Below, one piece after another: positions 8,117-16,931 of a DNA stretch of 64,000 bases. Where the stretch lies: assembly GCF_006874475.1 (NCBI RefSeq), contig NZ_VIRM01000052.1, forward strand, positions 1 to 64,000, given 5' to 3'. This DNA is from Microbispora hainanensis. GTDB taxonomy: Bacteria > Actinomycetota > Actinomycetes > Streptosporangiales > Streptosporangiaceae. Both the position numbers and the translations under genes were made by a program. Each line of letters starts with the position of its first letter. Within the stretch, counting starts at the first letter, position 1. The notes beneath the pieces are model-generated. The model was not told the origin of the DNA. It made no database searches and saw nothing but the letters and a program-made list of their open reading frames with translations.

Positions 8117-8851
8117 TCAGATGGCGGTGGTGCCGCCGTCGACGACGAGTTCCATGCCGTTGACGTAGCTGGAGTCGTCGGAGGCGAGGAAGAGGGCGAC
8201 GCTGGCGATTTCTTCGGGGCGGCCCATCTGGCCGCGGGGGATAAGGGACTCGAACTGGCGCTTGGTGGCCTCGTCGAAGAGCTCTTCCTGCTTGGCGGTG
8301 GCGACCTGGCCGGGGGTCAGGACGTTGACGCGGATGCGGCGGTCCTTGAGCTCGTTGAGCCAGACACGTGCCCAGGCCTGCTGGACGGCCTTGCTGCCGG
8401 CGTAGACGCTCCAGCCGGGGAAGGCGCCGAGGGAGGCGTTGGAGCCGGTCATGAGGATGGAACCGCCGTCGTTGAAGAGCGGAAGGGCCTTCTGGACGGT
8501 GAACAGGGTGCCGCGGGCATTCAGGCCGAACCAGGCGTCGAACTGGGCCTCGGTGATCTCGCCGAGCAGGGCGGGCTCGCCGCCGCCGGCACTGGCCCAC
8601 AGCACGTCAAGGCTGCCCTTCTCCCGCTTGACGGTGTCGTACAGGCGGTCCAGGTCGTCCAGGTCGGCGGCGTCGCCCTGGACGCCGGTGACGTTGCGGC
8701 CGATCTGCTTCACGGCCTCGTCAAGGGCCTCCTGGCGGCGGCCGGTGATGAAGACGTGCGCTCCTTCATCGACGAACAGCTTCGCGCCGGCCAGCGCCAT
8801 GCCGGTGGTGCCGCCGGTGATGACCGCGACCTTGCCGTCGAGCTTTCCCAT
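8117..8851 (-). CDS. Short-chain dehydrogenase/reductase
   Basis: A 244-residue classical SDR. The cofactor loop is TGGTTGMALA at about 13-22, where Met replaces the usual Ile. SNASLGAFPGWSVYAGSK carries the catalytic Ser, Tyr and Lys (YxxxK), and the C-terminal block is VDGGTT. It starts at ATG 8851. It is the first gene of a probable two-gene unit with the F420-type reductase. The intergenic region to the divergent TetR gene holds an inverted repeat at 8895-8911, so TetR control is likely. The substrate is unknown. Confidence 0.88.
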   Translation of the reverse strand: MGKLDGKVAVITGGTTGMALAGAKLFVDEGAHVFITGRRQEALDEAVKQIGRNVTGVQGDAADLDDLDRLYDTVKREKGSLDVLWASAGGGEPALLGEITEAQFDAWFGLNARGTLFTVQKALPLFNDGGSILMTGSNASLGAFPGWSVYAGSKAVQQAWARVWLNELKDRRIRVNVLTPGQVATAKQEELFDEATKRQFESLIPRGQMGRPEEIASVALFLASDDSSYVNGMELVVDGGTTAI

Positions 8852-8894
8852 AGTCGCTTCCTCGGGTCGGTGGTGCCGTACGCACCAGGGGAGA

Positions 8895-8911
8895 CGGTGT
8901 TATGTACACCG
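8895..8911. promoter_or_regulatory. Probable TetR operator between the SDR operon and the TetR gene
   Basis: CGGTGT (8895-8900) and ACACCG (8906-8911) form a perfect 6-5-6 inverted repeat. A second copy of the core TATGTACACCG occurs at 8955-8965, close to the TetR start. Two sites in a divergent promoter region fit autoregulation plus control of the SDR unit. Confidence 0.65.
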
Positions 8912-8996
8912 ATCTGTGTGCTTACCGTACGGGCAGGGCGGGCGCGGCGCAAACTATGTACACCGGTCGTTACCCAGCCGGCCGTACCATGGACCC

Positions 8997-9608
8997 ATGA
9001 CGGAGTTGGAGAAGGGCCCGAAGGGCCGCCGCCGGGGCCGGGGCGCCCGCGAGCGCATCCTCAGCGCGTCGCAGCAGCTGTTCCGCGAGCAGGGCATCAA
9101 CCGCACCGGCATGGACCAGCTCTGCGCGGCGGCCCAGGTGTCCAAGCGCACGGCCTACCAGCACTTCACCGGCAAGGACGAACTCGTCGCCGAATACCTG
9201 CGCCGGTTCGACCCCTCCGTTCTGTCCGGCGTGTTCGACCGCACCGACCTCACGCCCCGCGAACGGCTCCTCGCCGCCTTCGACATCCCCCCCGACACCC
9301 CCCTGTGCCCCTACATCGGCGCGGCCGTCGAACTCCACGACCCCCAGCACCCCGCATCCCAGTACGCACGCGACTACAAGAAGGCCGTCGCAGCGCGGCT
9401 CGCCGACACCGCCCGCGAAGCCGGCGCCGCCGACCCCGAACAGCTCGGCGAGCAGCTCGCGCTGCTCATCGACGGCGCCGCGGCCCGCACCCGGGTTCTC
9501 AATGCCGACGCCTTCCCCACCGCCGCCGCCATCGCCGCCGTCCTCATCGACAACGCCATCCCCACCACAGCAGGCGACCACCGGCGACGGGAGGAAGTGC
9601 CAAGCTGA
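8997..9608 (+). CDS. TetR-family transcriptional regulator
   Basis: A 203-residue regulator. The N-terminal helix-turn-helix (about 20-66) includes ARERILSASQQLFREQG and VSKRTAYQHFTGKDEL. The C-terminal ligand domain is of the TetR_C type, with CPYIGAAVELHDPQHP. Start ATG 8997 is chosen because the preceding in-frame sequence overlaps the intergenic operator. It probably represses itself and the divergent SDR/F420-type reductase pair until an inducer binds. Confidence 0.88.
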   Translation: MTELEKGPKGRRRGRGARERILSASQQLFREQGINRTGMDQLCAAAQVSKRTAYQHFTGKDELVAEYLRRFDPSVLSGVFDRTDLTPRERLLAAFDIPPDTPLCPYIGAAVELHDPQHPASQYARDYKKAVAARLADTAREAGAADPEQLGEQLALLIDGAAARTRVLNADAFPTAAAIAAVLIDNAIPTTAGDHRRREEVPS

Positions 9609-9900
9609 CTTGGCACTCCGCGGCCGGGCTGAACGCGCTGCCGGTCGCGCGGCTGCACCCGCTGGTACGCGCGACACGGGACTGACCCCCGCCGGAGCAG
9701 CCGCCGACGACCCGGCTCGACCCGGAGCCCCGCGTGCTGTTCGTGGCCGCGGGACTGTCCAGCGAGACCTTCAGTACGAGCCGACGTACGACGGGCGGGA
9801 TGTGGCCGTGCAGGGCAGCAGCATGGCTCGGATAGCTTGCGAGAATTACCCATCTCCCAAGTTATCCGGCCGCGCTCGGCACGCAACGGATCATGCTTTT
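9609..9900. other. Non-coding stretch between TetR and the coiled-coil gene
   Basis: About 290 bases with no frame showing convincing protein similarity on either strand. The last third is clearly lower in GC than the surroundings, which suggests a promoter region for the gene at 9948. Nothing else was recognised. Confidence 0.4.
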
Positions 9901-9932
9901 CGATTTTCCATTTCCAGAAATCCAGAAAATCG
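9901..9932. promoter_or_regulatory. 32-bp nested palindrome upstream of the coiled-coil gene
   Basis: CGATTTTC (9901-9908) is mirrored by GAAAATCG (9925-9932). Inside it ATTTC and GAAAT (9910-9914, 9917-9921) are mirrored about the same centre. It is AT-rich in a GC-rich genome and ends 15 bases before the GTG at 9948. It probably is an operator, most simply for autoregulation by the downstream protein, as in KfrA-type systems. Confidence 0.65.
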
Positions 9933-9947
9933 GTAGGCTGGGCCGCC

Positions 9948-11156
9948 GTGACGACCTCCGTGACCATCACCGCGTGCAAGCACTGCGGCGCGCCCATCGA
10001 GCAGCCGATCCGGCGGGGGAGGCCGCGCGAGTACTGCCCGGACGGCGACTGCCAGGCGGCGGCCAAGAGGGAGCGGGAGCTGCGCCCGGCCACACCGGGC
10101 CTGGAGGGCGCGCTGGCGCGGGTGGAAGACCTGTACGAACGCATGGAGAAGGGCCTGGCGGCGGCGATCGAGCCGCTGGCGCAGGTGCTCGCCCAGGAGC
10201 TGAGCCCGGCGGGAGTCGAGGCGAAGCTGAGCGCGATCCAGGCCGAGGCGCACACGAGCGTCGCCATCGCCCGCGCCGAGCGCGAGCAGGCGCTGGAGCA
10301 GGTGCGGCTGGCCCGCGAGGCCGCCGAGGAGGCCCGGAGGGAGGCCGAGGAGGCCCGCCGCCGTACGGAGGAGGCCTACGCCGAGCGGGACATCGCCTTC
10401 GCCGACGCGGAAACCGCCCGCGAACAGGCCCTGGCCGCGCTGCGGGAGGCGGCGAGCACCGAACGGCGGGCCAGGCAGGAGACCGACCAAGCGGTCCGCC
10501 GGGCCGAGGCCGCCGAAACCGCCCGCGAGCAGGCCGTACGCGAACTTGCCGACCGGGTGGACCGGGCCGTGGCCGAGGTCCGCCTGGCCCGGGAGCAGGC
10601 CGGGCAGGCCGTCCAGGAACGCGACGAGGCGCAGGCCGACGCGCGGGCGGCGCGGGCGGAGGCGGAGCTGGCCCGCCGCGCGCATCGTGAGGCCGAGCAG
10701 TCCAGCGCCGCCGCGCTGGCCCGCGCCCAGGCGGCCGAGGCCGAACGCGACCGCGCGGTCGCACGTGCGGAGGCCGAGCGCGACCGGGCCGTGGCGCAGG
10801 CCCACGACGAGCGTGACCGGGTGCTGGCCAGGGCCGAGGCGGCGGAGGCGGCCCGCGAGCAGGCCGTCGCGGAGGCCGCCCGGCTGCGCGCGGAGGCGGC
10901 GCAGGCCGAGGCGCGCGCGGGTGCGGCTGTCGCGACGGCCGCCCGGGCGGAGCAGGACGCCCGTGCCGCCGCGACCGAGCGGGAGCGGATCCAGGCGGAG
11001 CTGTCGCTGGAACGGGCCCGGCTGGCCGACCTGCGCGCGCAGCTCGACGTGGCCCGGGCCGAGGCGGCCCAGCTGCGCGAACGCGCGGTCGCCGCCGAGC
11101 TGCGGCTGCGCCAGGATGCTCCCGGACAACCACCCGTGCCACCACCTGGGCCGTGA
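9948..11156 (+). CDS. KfrA-like long coiled-coil protein with N-terminal Cys4 motif
   Basis: A 402-residue protein. Residues 8-40 hold two Cys pairs, CKHC and CPDGDC, around GRPREYC, a likely zinc-binding or DNA-contacting head. From about residue 60 to 385 it is an almost unbroken Ala/Glu/Arg-rich coiled coil with repeated AREQA and AERDRAVA units, ending in a proline-rich tail. KfrA proteins of plasmids have the same layout, with a DNA-binding head and a long coiled-coil tail, and bind their own promoter; the similarity here is architectural only. GTG 9948 is chosen since the preceding 37 in-frame codons cover the palindrome. A role in nucleoid or partition organisation is inference. Confidence 0.7.
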   Translation: MTTSVTITACKHCGAPIEQPIRRGRPREYCPDGDCQAAAKRERELRPATPGLEGALARVEDLYERMEKGLAAAIEPLAQVLAQELSPAGVEAKLSAIQAEAHTSVAIARAEREQALEQVRLAREAAEEARREAEEARRRTEEAYAERDIAFADAETAREQALAALREAASTERRARQETDQAVRRAEAAETAREQAVRELADRVDRAVAEVRLAREQAGQAVQERDEAQADARAARAEAELARRAHREAEQSSAAALARAQAAEAERDRAVARAEAERDRAVAQAHDERDRVLARAEAAEAAREQAVAEAARLRAEAAQAEARAGAAVATAARAEQDARAAATERERIQAELSLERARLADLRAQLDVARAEAAQLRERAVAAELRLRQDAPGQPPVPPPGP

Positions 11157-11193
11157 CGGCGCTCCGTCGTCTCCTCTGGCCGCCTGCTACGCG

Positions 11194-12423
11194 CTATGCC
11201 GCCGCCTCGACGGCCGAGCCCGCCGCGGCCGGCTTCCCGGTGACGCGGCGGCGCCGGACCGGCAGCCCGAACGTCGGGTTGGCGACGTTCCAGGCGGCGC
11301 CCTTGCAGATCATCTCCTTGTACACGGCGGCCGGCCGCCCGGTCAGGACCGCCCCCACCGAGCGGTCGTCGGCGGTGACGTACTGGATCAGGCCGTTCCT
11401 GCGGCCCAGCGAGATGCACTGGTTGAAGTAGCGGACCGGCACCTTCGGAAGCTTTCCGCCGGTCAGGCGCGCCACGATCGCATCGGCGGCCTGCCAGGCC
11501 GCCAGCGTGCCAGAGGCACACGACATGCGCAGCGGCTTGTTGCCCGGGCCCATCGCCAGGGCCGCGTCGCCCACGGCGTACACGTCCGGGTGCGAGACCG
11601 AGCGCATGGTCGCGTCGACCACGATCTGCCCGGTGCCGGTGATCTCCAGGGTGGTCTCCTCGGCGATCGGGTTGACCGCGAAGCCGGTGGCCCACACGGT
11701 GACCGCGGCGGGGATGGCCGCGCCGCCGGCGGTGGTGACACGGTCGGCTTCGACGCCGGTGACGGCGGTGTTCTCGTGCACGGTGATCCCGAGCGTGCCG
11801 CAGACCTTCCGCAGGTGCGCACGGCCCTTGGGCGACAGCCAGTCGCCGAGAACGCCTCCGGCGACGAGCGCGACGTCGAGGTCGGGGCGGGCCTCGGCGA
11901 TCTCGGTGGCGGCCTCCAGGCCGGTGAGTCCGCCGCCGACGACGACCACGGTCTGCCCGGCGCCGAGGCCGGCCAGGCGCTCGCGCAGGCGGAGCGCCCC
12001 GGGCCGGCCGGCGATCTCGTAGGCGTGCTCCGCGACCCCGGGGACCCCCTGGGCGTTCCAGCCGCTGCCGAGGGCGTAGACGAGCGTGTCGTAGGAGAGT
12101 TCCTCGATCCCGGCGCCGGACCCGGGCGCGGTCGAGCCGGCGCCGTTCACGCCGGCGACGGTGACGCTCTTGCGGTCGGCGTCGAGGCCGGTGACCTTGG
12201 CGAGCTTCAGCTCGACGCCGGTGCCCGCGAACATCTCGCTGTACGGCCGGGGCTTGAGATCCTGGCCGGTCGCCAGCTGGTGCGTGCGGACGCGCTCGAC
12301 GAAGTCGGGTTCGGCGTTGACGAGGGTGATGGCGACGTCCTCGCGGTGAAGCCGCCTGGCCAGGCGGCCGGCGGCGAGGGCTCCGGTGTATCCGCCTCCA
12401 AGAACGATGATGCGGTGCTGCAT
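11194..12423 (-). CDS. NDH-2-like NAD(P)/FAD-dependent oxidoreductase
   Basis: A 409-residue flavoprotein of the pyridine nucleotide-disulphide reductase/NADH dehydrogenase type. The FAD-binding loop is VLGGGYTGALAA near the N-terminus. The NAD(P) loop VVVVGGGLTGLEAATE is near residue 165, and the second FAD contact YAVGDAA is near residue 300. It starts at ATG 12423 with GGAG about 8 bases upstream. It lies directly downstream of an ECF41-type sigma gene, and oxidoreductases are typical ECF41 partners, so it is the probable target gene of that sigma factor. Confidence 0.87.
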   Translation of the reverse strand: MQHRIIVLGGGYTGALAAGRLARRLHREDVAITLVNAEPDFVERVRTHQLATGQDLKPRPYSEMFAGTGVELKLAKVTGLDADRKSVTVAGVNGAGSTAPGSGAGIEELSYDTLVYALGSGWNAQGVPGVAEHAYEIAGRPGALRLRERLAGLGAGQTVVVVGGGLTGLEAATEIAEARPDLDVALVAGGVLGDWLSPKGRAHLRKVCGTLGITVHENTAVTGVEADRVTTAGGAAIPAAVTVWATGFAVNPIAEETTLEITGTGQIVVDATMRSVSHPDVYAVGDAALAMGPGNKPLRMSCASGTLAAWQAADAIVARLTGGKLPKVPVRYFNQCISLGRRNGLIQYVTADDRSVGAVLTGRPAAVYKEMICKGAAWNVANPTFGLPVRRRRVTGKPAAAGSAVEAAA

Positions 12424-12507
12424 TGCCTTGCTCCTGTCTGTGCGATCTGCCACCTGAACCGGGCAGCACGCGGGTTCCTGACAGGACGGCGATGTGACGT
12501 GTCTCAC

Positions 12508-12546
12508 ACCGTGAACTCGCACCGTGAACTCGCACCGTGAACTCGC
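12508..12546. repeat. Three perfect 13-bp tandem repeats
   Basis: ACCGTGAACTCGC occurs three times in a row (12508-12520, 12521-12533, 12534-12546), between the sigma gene stop and the oxidoreductase start. A diverged partial copy follows toward the sigma gene. The repeats could be binding sites or slippage products, and the sequence does not decide. Confidence 0.8.
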
Positions 12547-12569
12547 ATGGTGACCCCACAGCGATGAAC

Positions 12570-13511
12570 TCACACGGTGAGCACGGGCTCCCCGTGGTCG
12601 GCCGCGGCCCACTGGGCGGTCGCGCGTTCGAGCTTGTCCGGGTTGACCTGGCTGCGCACCCCTGCGATCCCCTCGGCGGTGACCTCCAGGCACATGATGC
12701 CGACGACCCGGCCGTCCACGACGGCCACGACGGCGGGCTCGCCGTTGGCGGTCCAGAGGTAGATCTGGGACTCGCCGCCGACCAGGGCCTGCTTGGCCTC
12801 GGCGGGTTTGAACAGGCCCCGCAGGAACTTCGCGACCGCGACGGCGCCCGTGAACGCCTTGGCGCGGGCCGGGATCTTCCCGCCGCCGTCGCCGATCGCG
12901 ACGGCGTCCTCGGTGAGCAGGCCCACGAGCGGCTCGATCCGGCCCGTGGTGGCGGCGGCCAGGAACTCCTCGACGACGCGCCGGGCGGCGGCCCTGTCGG
13001 CCGAGGTGCGGGCCTTGCCGTCGGCGACGTGCTTCTTGGCGCGATGGAAGATCTGCTGGCTGGCGGCCTCGGTGATGTCGAGGATCTGGGCGATCTCCCG
13101 GTGCGGGTAGTCGAAGGCCTCCCGCAGCACGTACACCGCCCGCTCGCTGGGGGACAGGCGCTCCATGAGGGTGAGCACCGCGTAAGAGACCGATTCGCGC
13201 TGCTCGGCGGTGTCGGCCGGGCCGAGCATGGGGTCGCCGGCGAGCAGCGGCTCGGGAAGCCACTGGCCCACATAGGTCTCGCGGCGCGCCCGCGCGGAGG
13301 TGAGCTGGTTGAGGCACAGGTTGGTGAGCACCTTCGTCAGCCATGCCTCGGGGACCTCGACGTGGCCGACGTCGGCGGCCTGCCAGCGCAGGAACGTCTC
13401 CTGCACGGCGTCCTCGGCCTCACCGGCGGAGCCGAGGAGCCGGTAGGCGATGGCCTCCAGACGCGGCCTGGACGCCTCGAACCGGTCGACGTCGTTCATG
13501 GTCAAGGGCAT
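12570..13511 (-). CDS. sigJ: ECF41-type RNA polymerase sigma factor with SnoaL-like C-terminal domain
   Basis: A 313-residue sigma factor. Region 2 (YRLLGSAGEAEDAVQETF) and region 4 (LSPSERAVYVLREAF, then YPHREIAQILDI) make up the first 170 residues. A SnoaL/NTF2-like domain follows, with the DGGGK motif near 210 and NPDKL near 290. Both motifs mark ECF41, whose C-terminal domain replaces an anti-sigma factor and tunes activity. ATG 13511 or 13499 could be the start. Downstream lies the FAD oxidoreductase, its likely target. No convincing ECF41 promoter motif was found by eye. Confidence 0.9.
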   Translation of the reverse strand: MPLTMNDVDRFEASRPRLEAIAYRLLGSAGEAEDAVQETFLRWQAADVGHVEVPEAWLTKVLTNLCLNQLTSARARRETYVGQWLPEPLLAGDPMLGPADTAEQRESVSYAVLTLMERLSPSERAVYVLREAFDYPHREIAQILDITEAASQQIFHRAKKHVADGKARTSADRAAARRVVEEFLAAATTGRIEPLVGLLTEDAVAIGDGGGKIPARAKAFTGAVAVAKFLRGLFKPAEAKQALVGGESQIYLWTANGEPAVVAVVDGRVVGIMCLEVTAEGIAGVRSQVNPDKLERATAQWAAADHGEPVLTV

Positions 13512-13558
13512 GACCCGATCCTAGGTCGTGCCGAATCGCCACTGTGTGCGGGGCGAAC

Positions 13559-14773
13559 TCAGGAGCAGCGCCCGGAGACGAGGGGGAGACGCAGGACGAC
13601 CCGGGCGCCGCCGTCGTGCTCGGCGGCGTACAGCCGGCCGCCGTGCTCCTGGGCGATCTCCCGCGCGATGGGCAGGCCCAGCCCGCACCCGCCGGGATCC
13701 CGTGCGCTGGCCTCCTTCGAGCGGTAGCCGCGCTCGAAGACGCGTTCGCGGTCCTCCGGCGAGATGCCGGGACCGTCGTCGATGAGTTCGAAAACGGCGT
13801 CGGGAGGGTCGGCGGTGACCACGACCTCGATCGTGGACCGCGCGTGCCGCTCGGCGTTGGCCAGCAGATTGTTCAGCAGGCGGGCCAGGCGGACCGCCGA
13901 GGCGCGTACGCACACGCCGGGGTCGAGGCGGGTGCGCACGGCGGCGCCTGGGGTGTGGCGGTCCAGTTCCTCGCTGACGAAACCGGCGAGGTCGATGAGG
14001 CGCTCGTCCTCGTGGGTCTCGCTGTCCAGGCGGGCGAGGTCGAGCAGGTCGGCCACGATGTCGTTGAGCCGCTCCGCGTCGCGCAGCAGCGTGCGCAGGA
14101 TCCGCTGCAGGTCGGTGCCGGGGTCGGCCAGCGCGACCTCCAGCTCGGCGAGCAGGCCCGTGATGGGGTTGCGCAGATCGTGGGAGGCGTCGTAGACCAG
14201 CCGCCGCTGCCGCTCGACGGCCTCGCGCAGCGCGGAGGTCGTCTCGCACTGCTCCAGGTGCGCCCGCCTGAGCTGATCGTTGAGGGTCTGCAGGTGCTGG
14301 GCCAGGGAGCCGTGCTCGCCGCCTCCCCCGGGGCGCCGCAGCGCGCGGACGAAGTCGGTGACCTCCTCGCTGGTGAGGACGATCATCAGGACCTCGCCGT
14401 GCGGGCCGAGCACGGGCGTGTTGACCGTGCTCCAGTAACGCTCCTCGAACACCCCGGGCCTGTCCACCGCCTCGATGTCGTACCGCTGCAGGGGCATGAA
14501 GTCGCGGCGGCAGGTGGTCAGCACCCGTTCCAGGGAGGTCTGCAGCACCGGCGGCCCCTGCTGGCCGGCGTCCTGCGGCGCGGCGGGATTGGGCGGGAAT
14601 ACCTCGAACAGGCAGCGGCCCAGTACGTCGCGCGCGCTGCGCCTGGCCAGGCTGAGACAGGAGTCGTTCATGTCGAGCACGGTGAAGTCGGTGGCCAGCA
14701 GGATCGACAGGGCCGGGCTCACCCGGAACACCGCCTCGTAGTCGGCCTCTGCCCTCGTGACCACGGTGCCCAT
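13559..14773 (-). CDS. PAS-domain sensor histidine kinase (soluble)
   Basis: A 404-residue kinase. A PAS domain lies at about residues 10-120 (VSPALSILLATDFTVLDMN). The dimerisation/phosphoacceptor helix has the H-box DASHDLRNPITGL near 215. The ATPase domain has NLLANAERHA (N box), DDGPGIS (G1) and GGCGLGLPIA (G2). No membrane segment is visible, so it senses a cytosolic signal. GTG/ATG choices upstream exist; ATG 14773 is preferred for GGGGTGTGGG before it. No response regulator is adjacent, so it is an orphan here. Confidence 0.88.
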   Translation of the reverse strand: MGTVVTRAEADYEAVFRVSPALSILLATDFTVLDMNDSCLSLARRSARDVLGRCLFEVFPPNPAAPQDAGQQGPPVLQTSLERVLTTCRRDFMPLQRYDIEAVDRPGVFEERYWSTVNTPVLGPHGEVLMIVLTSEEVTDFVRALRRPGGGGEHGSLAQHLQTLNDQLRRAHLEQCETTSALREAVERQRRLVYDASHDLRNPITGLLAELEVALADPGTDLQRILRTLLRDAERLNDIVADLLDLARLDSETHEDERLIDLAGFVSEELDRHTPGAAVRTRLDPGVCVRASAVRLARLLNNLLANAERHARSTIEVVVTADPPDAVFELIDDGPGISPEDRERVFERGYRSKEASARDPGGCGLGLPIAREIAQEHGGRLYAAEHDGGARVVLRLPLVSGRCS

Positions 14774-14956
14774 CCCACACCCCGCCTTCCGGACCCCGCC
14801 GTCGGCATGACAGGCAGCCCGTCCGACACCGGTCACTGTGTCCCATCCCCTCAGGAACGCGGGTCAAGGGCGTACGGCCACGAAGGGGCGAAGGAAAAAG
14901 CGATGAACGCCGCCGCGGCCATCACGGCGGCCGTCCGTCCGCCTCACCCGCCCATC

Positions 14957-15880
14957 TCACCCTGCCCGGCGCCGGGCGACGGCGACGGCCGCCGCGGCGC
15001 AGACCACGGCCGGCATGACCAGCGCGTACGCCGCGCCGTGGTGTCCCTGATCGGGTACGCCGACGGTCACGAACGCGCCCGTCACGGCGACGCCGATCGT
15101 GGCGCCGCACTGCCGGGCCGCGTTGAGCAGCCCACCGGCCATGCCGGCGGTGCCCTCGGGAGCCGCGGTCACGATCAACGTGGCCAGGGCGGGCAGCGCG
15201 AACGACACACCGAAACCGGTGGCCACCAGCCCGGCCAGCAGGAACGGGTAGGAGGCGCCCGCCCAGACGGCCGCGCCGAACGCGACGCCGCCGGCCGCGA
15301 GCAGGCCGAGCCCGGCCAGCACCGGCGGCCGGGGCCCCGACCGGGCGACGATCCTGCCGGTCAGCAGCGGATTGACGGCGAAGGGCAGCGTCATGGGCAG
15401 CAGCGCCGCCCCGATCTGCCCCGGCGTCAGGCCCAGCGCCTGCTGGAAGAGCAGCGGCAGCACGAACAGCACCCCGCTCATCGCGAAGTTGACCGCCGCC
15501 CCCGCCACCAGCGCGCCGGGGACGCCGGGCGCCCGCAGCCCGACGAGCGCCCACAGCGACGGCGCGAGCGCGCTCAGCAGGCTGCCGAGGCCGAAGGCGG
15601 CGACGGCCACCCGGAACACGCGGTGCGCGCCATACCTGTCGGCCGCGGACCCGGCGGTCAGCAGCGCGGCGCCGAACACGAGGGTGTAGCCGGTCACGGT
15701 CCACTGCAGCCCGGTGACACCCCCGCCGAAGGACCGGGCGAGGTCGGGCTCGGCGACCGACAGGACGGTGGTGTCGAGCAGCACCATGAAATAGCCGAGG
15801 GCGATCCCGGCCAGCGCTCGGGTCCGGCCGGGCACCGCGGGGGGAACGGCGGGGGGAGCGGCGGAAACAGTCGACGTCAC
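14957..15880 (-). CDS. MFS drug transporter (DHA2-like), internally shortened
   Basis: A 307-residue membrane protein in a family usually 450-500 residues long. The N-terminal part is normal: LGYFMVLLDTTVLSVAEPDL, then WTVTGYTLVFGAALLTAG and DRYGAHRVF. After SLWALVGLRA (about residue 115, position 15535) it jumps to PGVPGALVAGAAVNFAMSG, which normally follows the sixth to eighth helices. About 150 residues are therefore missing in frame, and transport is doubtful. The gene lies divergent from the LysR gene at 16002, with an inverted repeat between them. It is either a recent in-frame deletion or an assembly error. Confidence 0.7.
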   Translation of the reverse strand: MTSTVSAAPPAVPPAVPGRTRALAGIALGYFMVLLDTTVLSVAEPDLARSFGGGVTGLQWTVTGYTLVFGAALLTAGSAADRYGAHRVFRVAVAAFGLGSLLSALAPSLWALVGLRAPGVPGALVAGAAVNFAMSGVLFVLPLLFQQALGLTPGQIGAALLPMTLPFAVNPLLTGRIVARSGPRPPVLAGLGLLAAGGVAFGAAVWAGASYPFLLAGLVATGFGVSFALPALATLIVTAAPEGTAGMAGGLLNAARQCGATIGVAVTGAFVTVGVPDQGHHGAAYALVMPAVVCAAAAVAVARRRAG

Positions 15881-15960
15881 GAGGAACTCCAGGAGATAGA
15901 CAACCTGGGGTCACTGTGGCGTCGGCGGCTGGACGGCTCCACCGGCCCGGCCGCAGGCCG

Positions 15961-15979
15961 CGTTCGGAATAACCGAACG
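15961..15979. promoter_or_regulatory. Probable LysR-type operator
   Basis: CGTTCGG (15961-15967), spacer AATAA, and CCGAACG (15973-15979) form a perfect inverted repeat. It lies 22 bases before the LysR start and 80 bases before the divergent MFS start. A partial third copy (CGTTCGG, 15990-15996) follows. The position fits a LysR autoregulatory and activation site. Confidence 0.75.
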
Positions 15980-16001
15980 CTCCAGGCCCGTTCGGTGCGG
16001 C

Positions 16002-16931
16002 ATGGAACTGCGGCAGTTGCGGACTTTCGAGGCGGTTGTGGCCCATCGGACGGTCACCGACGCCGCCGTCGCCCTGGATCTCGCGCCGTCGTCGGTGTCG
16101 GAGCAGATCAGAGCCCTGGAACGGGACCTCGGGGTCGAGCTGTTCGAGCGGGGGCCGCGGGGGATGCGCCCGACCGCGGCGGGCGAGCGCCTGCGCGGCT
16201 GGGCGCGGCGTCTGCTGGACCAGGCCGACCAGGCCAGGCACGACGTCGCGCAGGCCCGCCCGGTGATGCGGCTCGGTTCCCTGGAGACGATCGCGGCCGT
16301 GTACGTGCCCGCCGTCCTGGCCCGGCTGGCCGAACGGCGTCCCGACCTCATGGTGGAGGTGCGCTCGGACGGCGTCCGCGACCGTCTCCTCGACGCGGTC
16401 GCCGCCGCGGACCTCGACGCGGCGCTGCTGCTCGACGCCGGAGACGATCTGGGCGGGCTCGGCTTCGGCGCGCCGGCCGCGCCGCTGGCCTTCCTCGACC
16501 TCGATCCCGTGCCGCTCGCGCTGGTCGCCGCGCCGGACCACCCGCTGGCCGCCGCGTCCCGGCTGCGCCGGGAGGACCTGTACGGCCAGCGGCTGCTGGT
16601 CAACGTGCCCGCCTGCTCGTTCTGGCTGGCGGGGGAGCGTCTGCTGGGCGACCGGGTGGAGCGGGTGCGGGCGGGCGGCGTTCCCGTCATGCGGGCGTGG
16701 GCCGAGCGCGGCCTCGGGATCGCGCTGCTGCCGTGGTTCGCGGTCGCCGACCGGGTCGCGGCCGGCGCCCTTTCCCGGCTCGCGTTCGACGTCCCCGGCC
16801 TGAACCTGCGCCTGGTGTGGCGGGCCGACCGTGAGGCGCTGCCGGGCATGCGCGAGATCCTCTACGCGAGCGCCGCCTCCGAGGCGGTCAGCCTCCCTCC
16901 GCCCCTCGGCCACGGCGCTGCGCCGCGGTGA
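16002..16931 (+). CDS. LysR-family transcriptional regulator
   Basis: A 309-residue regulator. The N-terminal winged helix (1-60) begins MELRQLRTFEAVV and has SSVSEQIRALERDLGVELF. The substrate-binding domain covers about 90-295. Its likely targets are itself and the divergent MFS gene, given the inverted repeat at 15961. The 3' end overlaps the convergent MFS gene at 16888 by 44 bases, and both frames look genuine. Confidence 0.9.
   Translation: MELRQLRTFEAVVAHRTVTDAAVALDLAPSSVSEQIRALERDLGVELFERGPRGMRPTAAGERLRGWARRLLDQADQARHDVAQARPVMRLGSLETIAAVYVPAVLARLAERRPDLMVEVRSDGVRDRLLDAVAAADLDAALLLDAGDDLGGLGFGAPAAPLAFLDLDPVPLALVAAPDHPLAAASRLRREDLYGQRLLVNVPACSFWLAGERLLGDRVERVRAGGVPVMRAWAERGLGIALLPWFAVADRVAAGALSRLAFDVPGLNLRLVWRADREALPGMREILYASAASEAVSLPPPLGHGAAPR

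Noticed and set aside
12508-12546. CRISPR-like repeats
   Set aside because: The units are contiguous 13-mers with no spacers, and no cas genes are present. The same applies to 41944-41995 and 56773-56814.
11194-13344. One long frame suggesting a fusion of the FAD oxidoreductase with upstream sequence
   Set aside because: The added part is the wrong frame of the sigma gene. A good ribosome binding site and ATG at 12423 define the real start.
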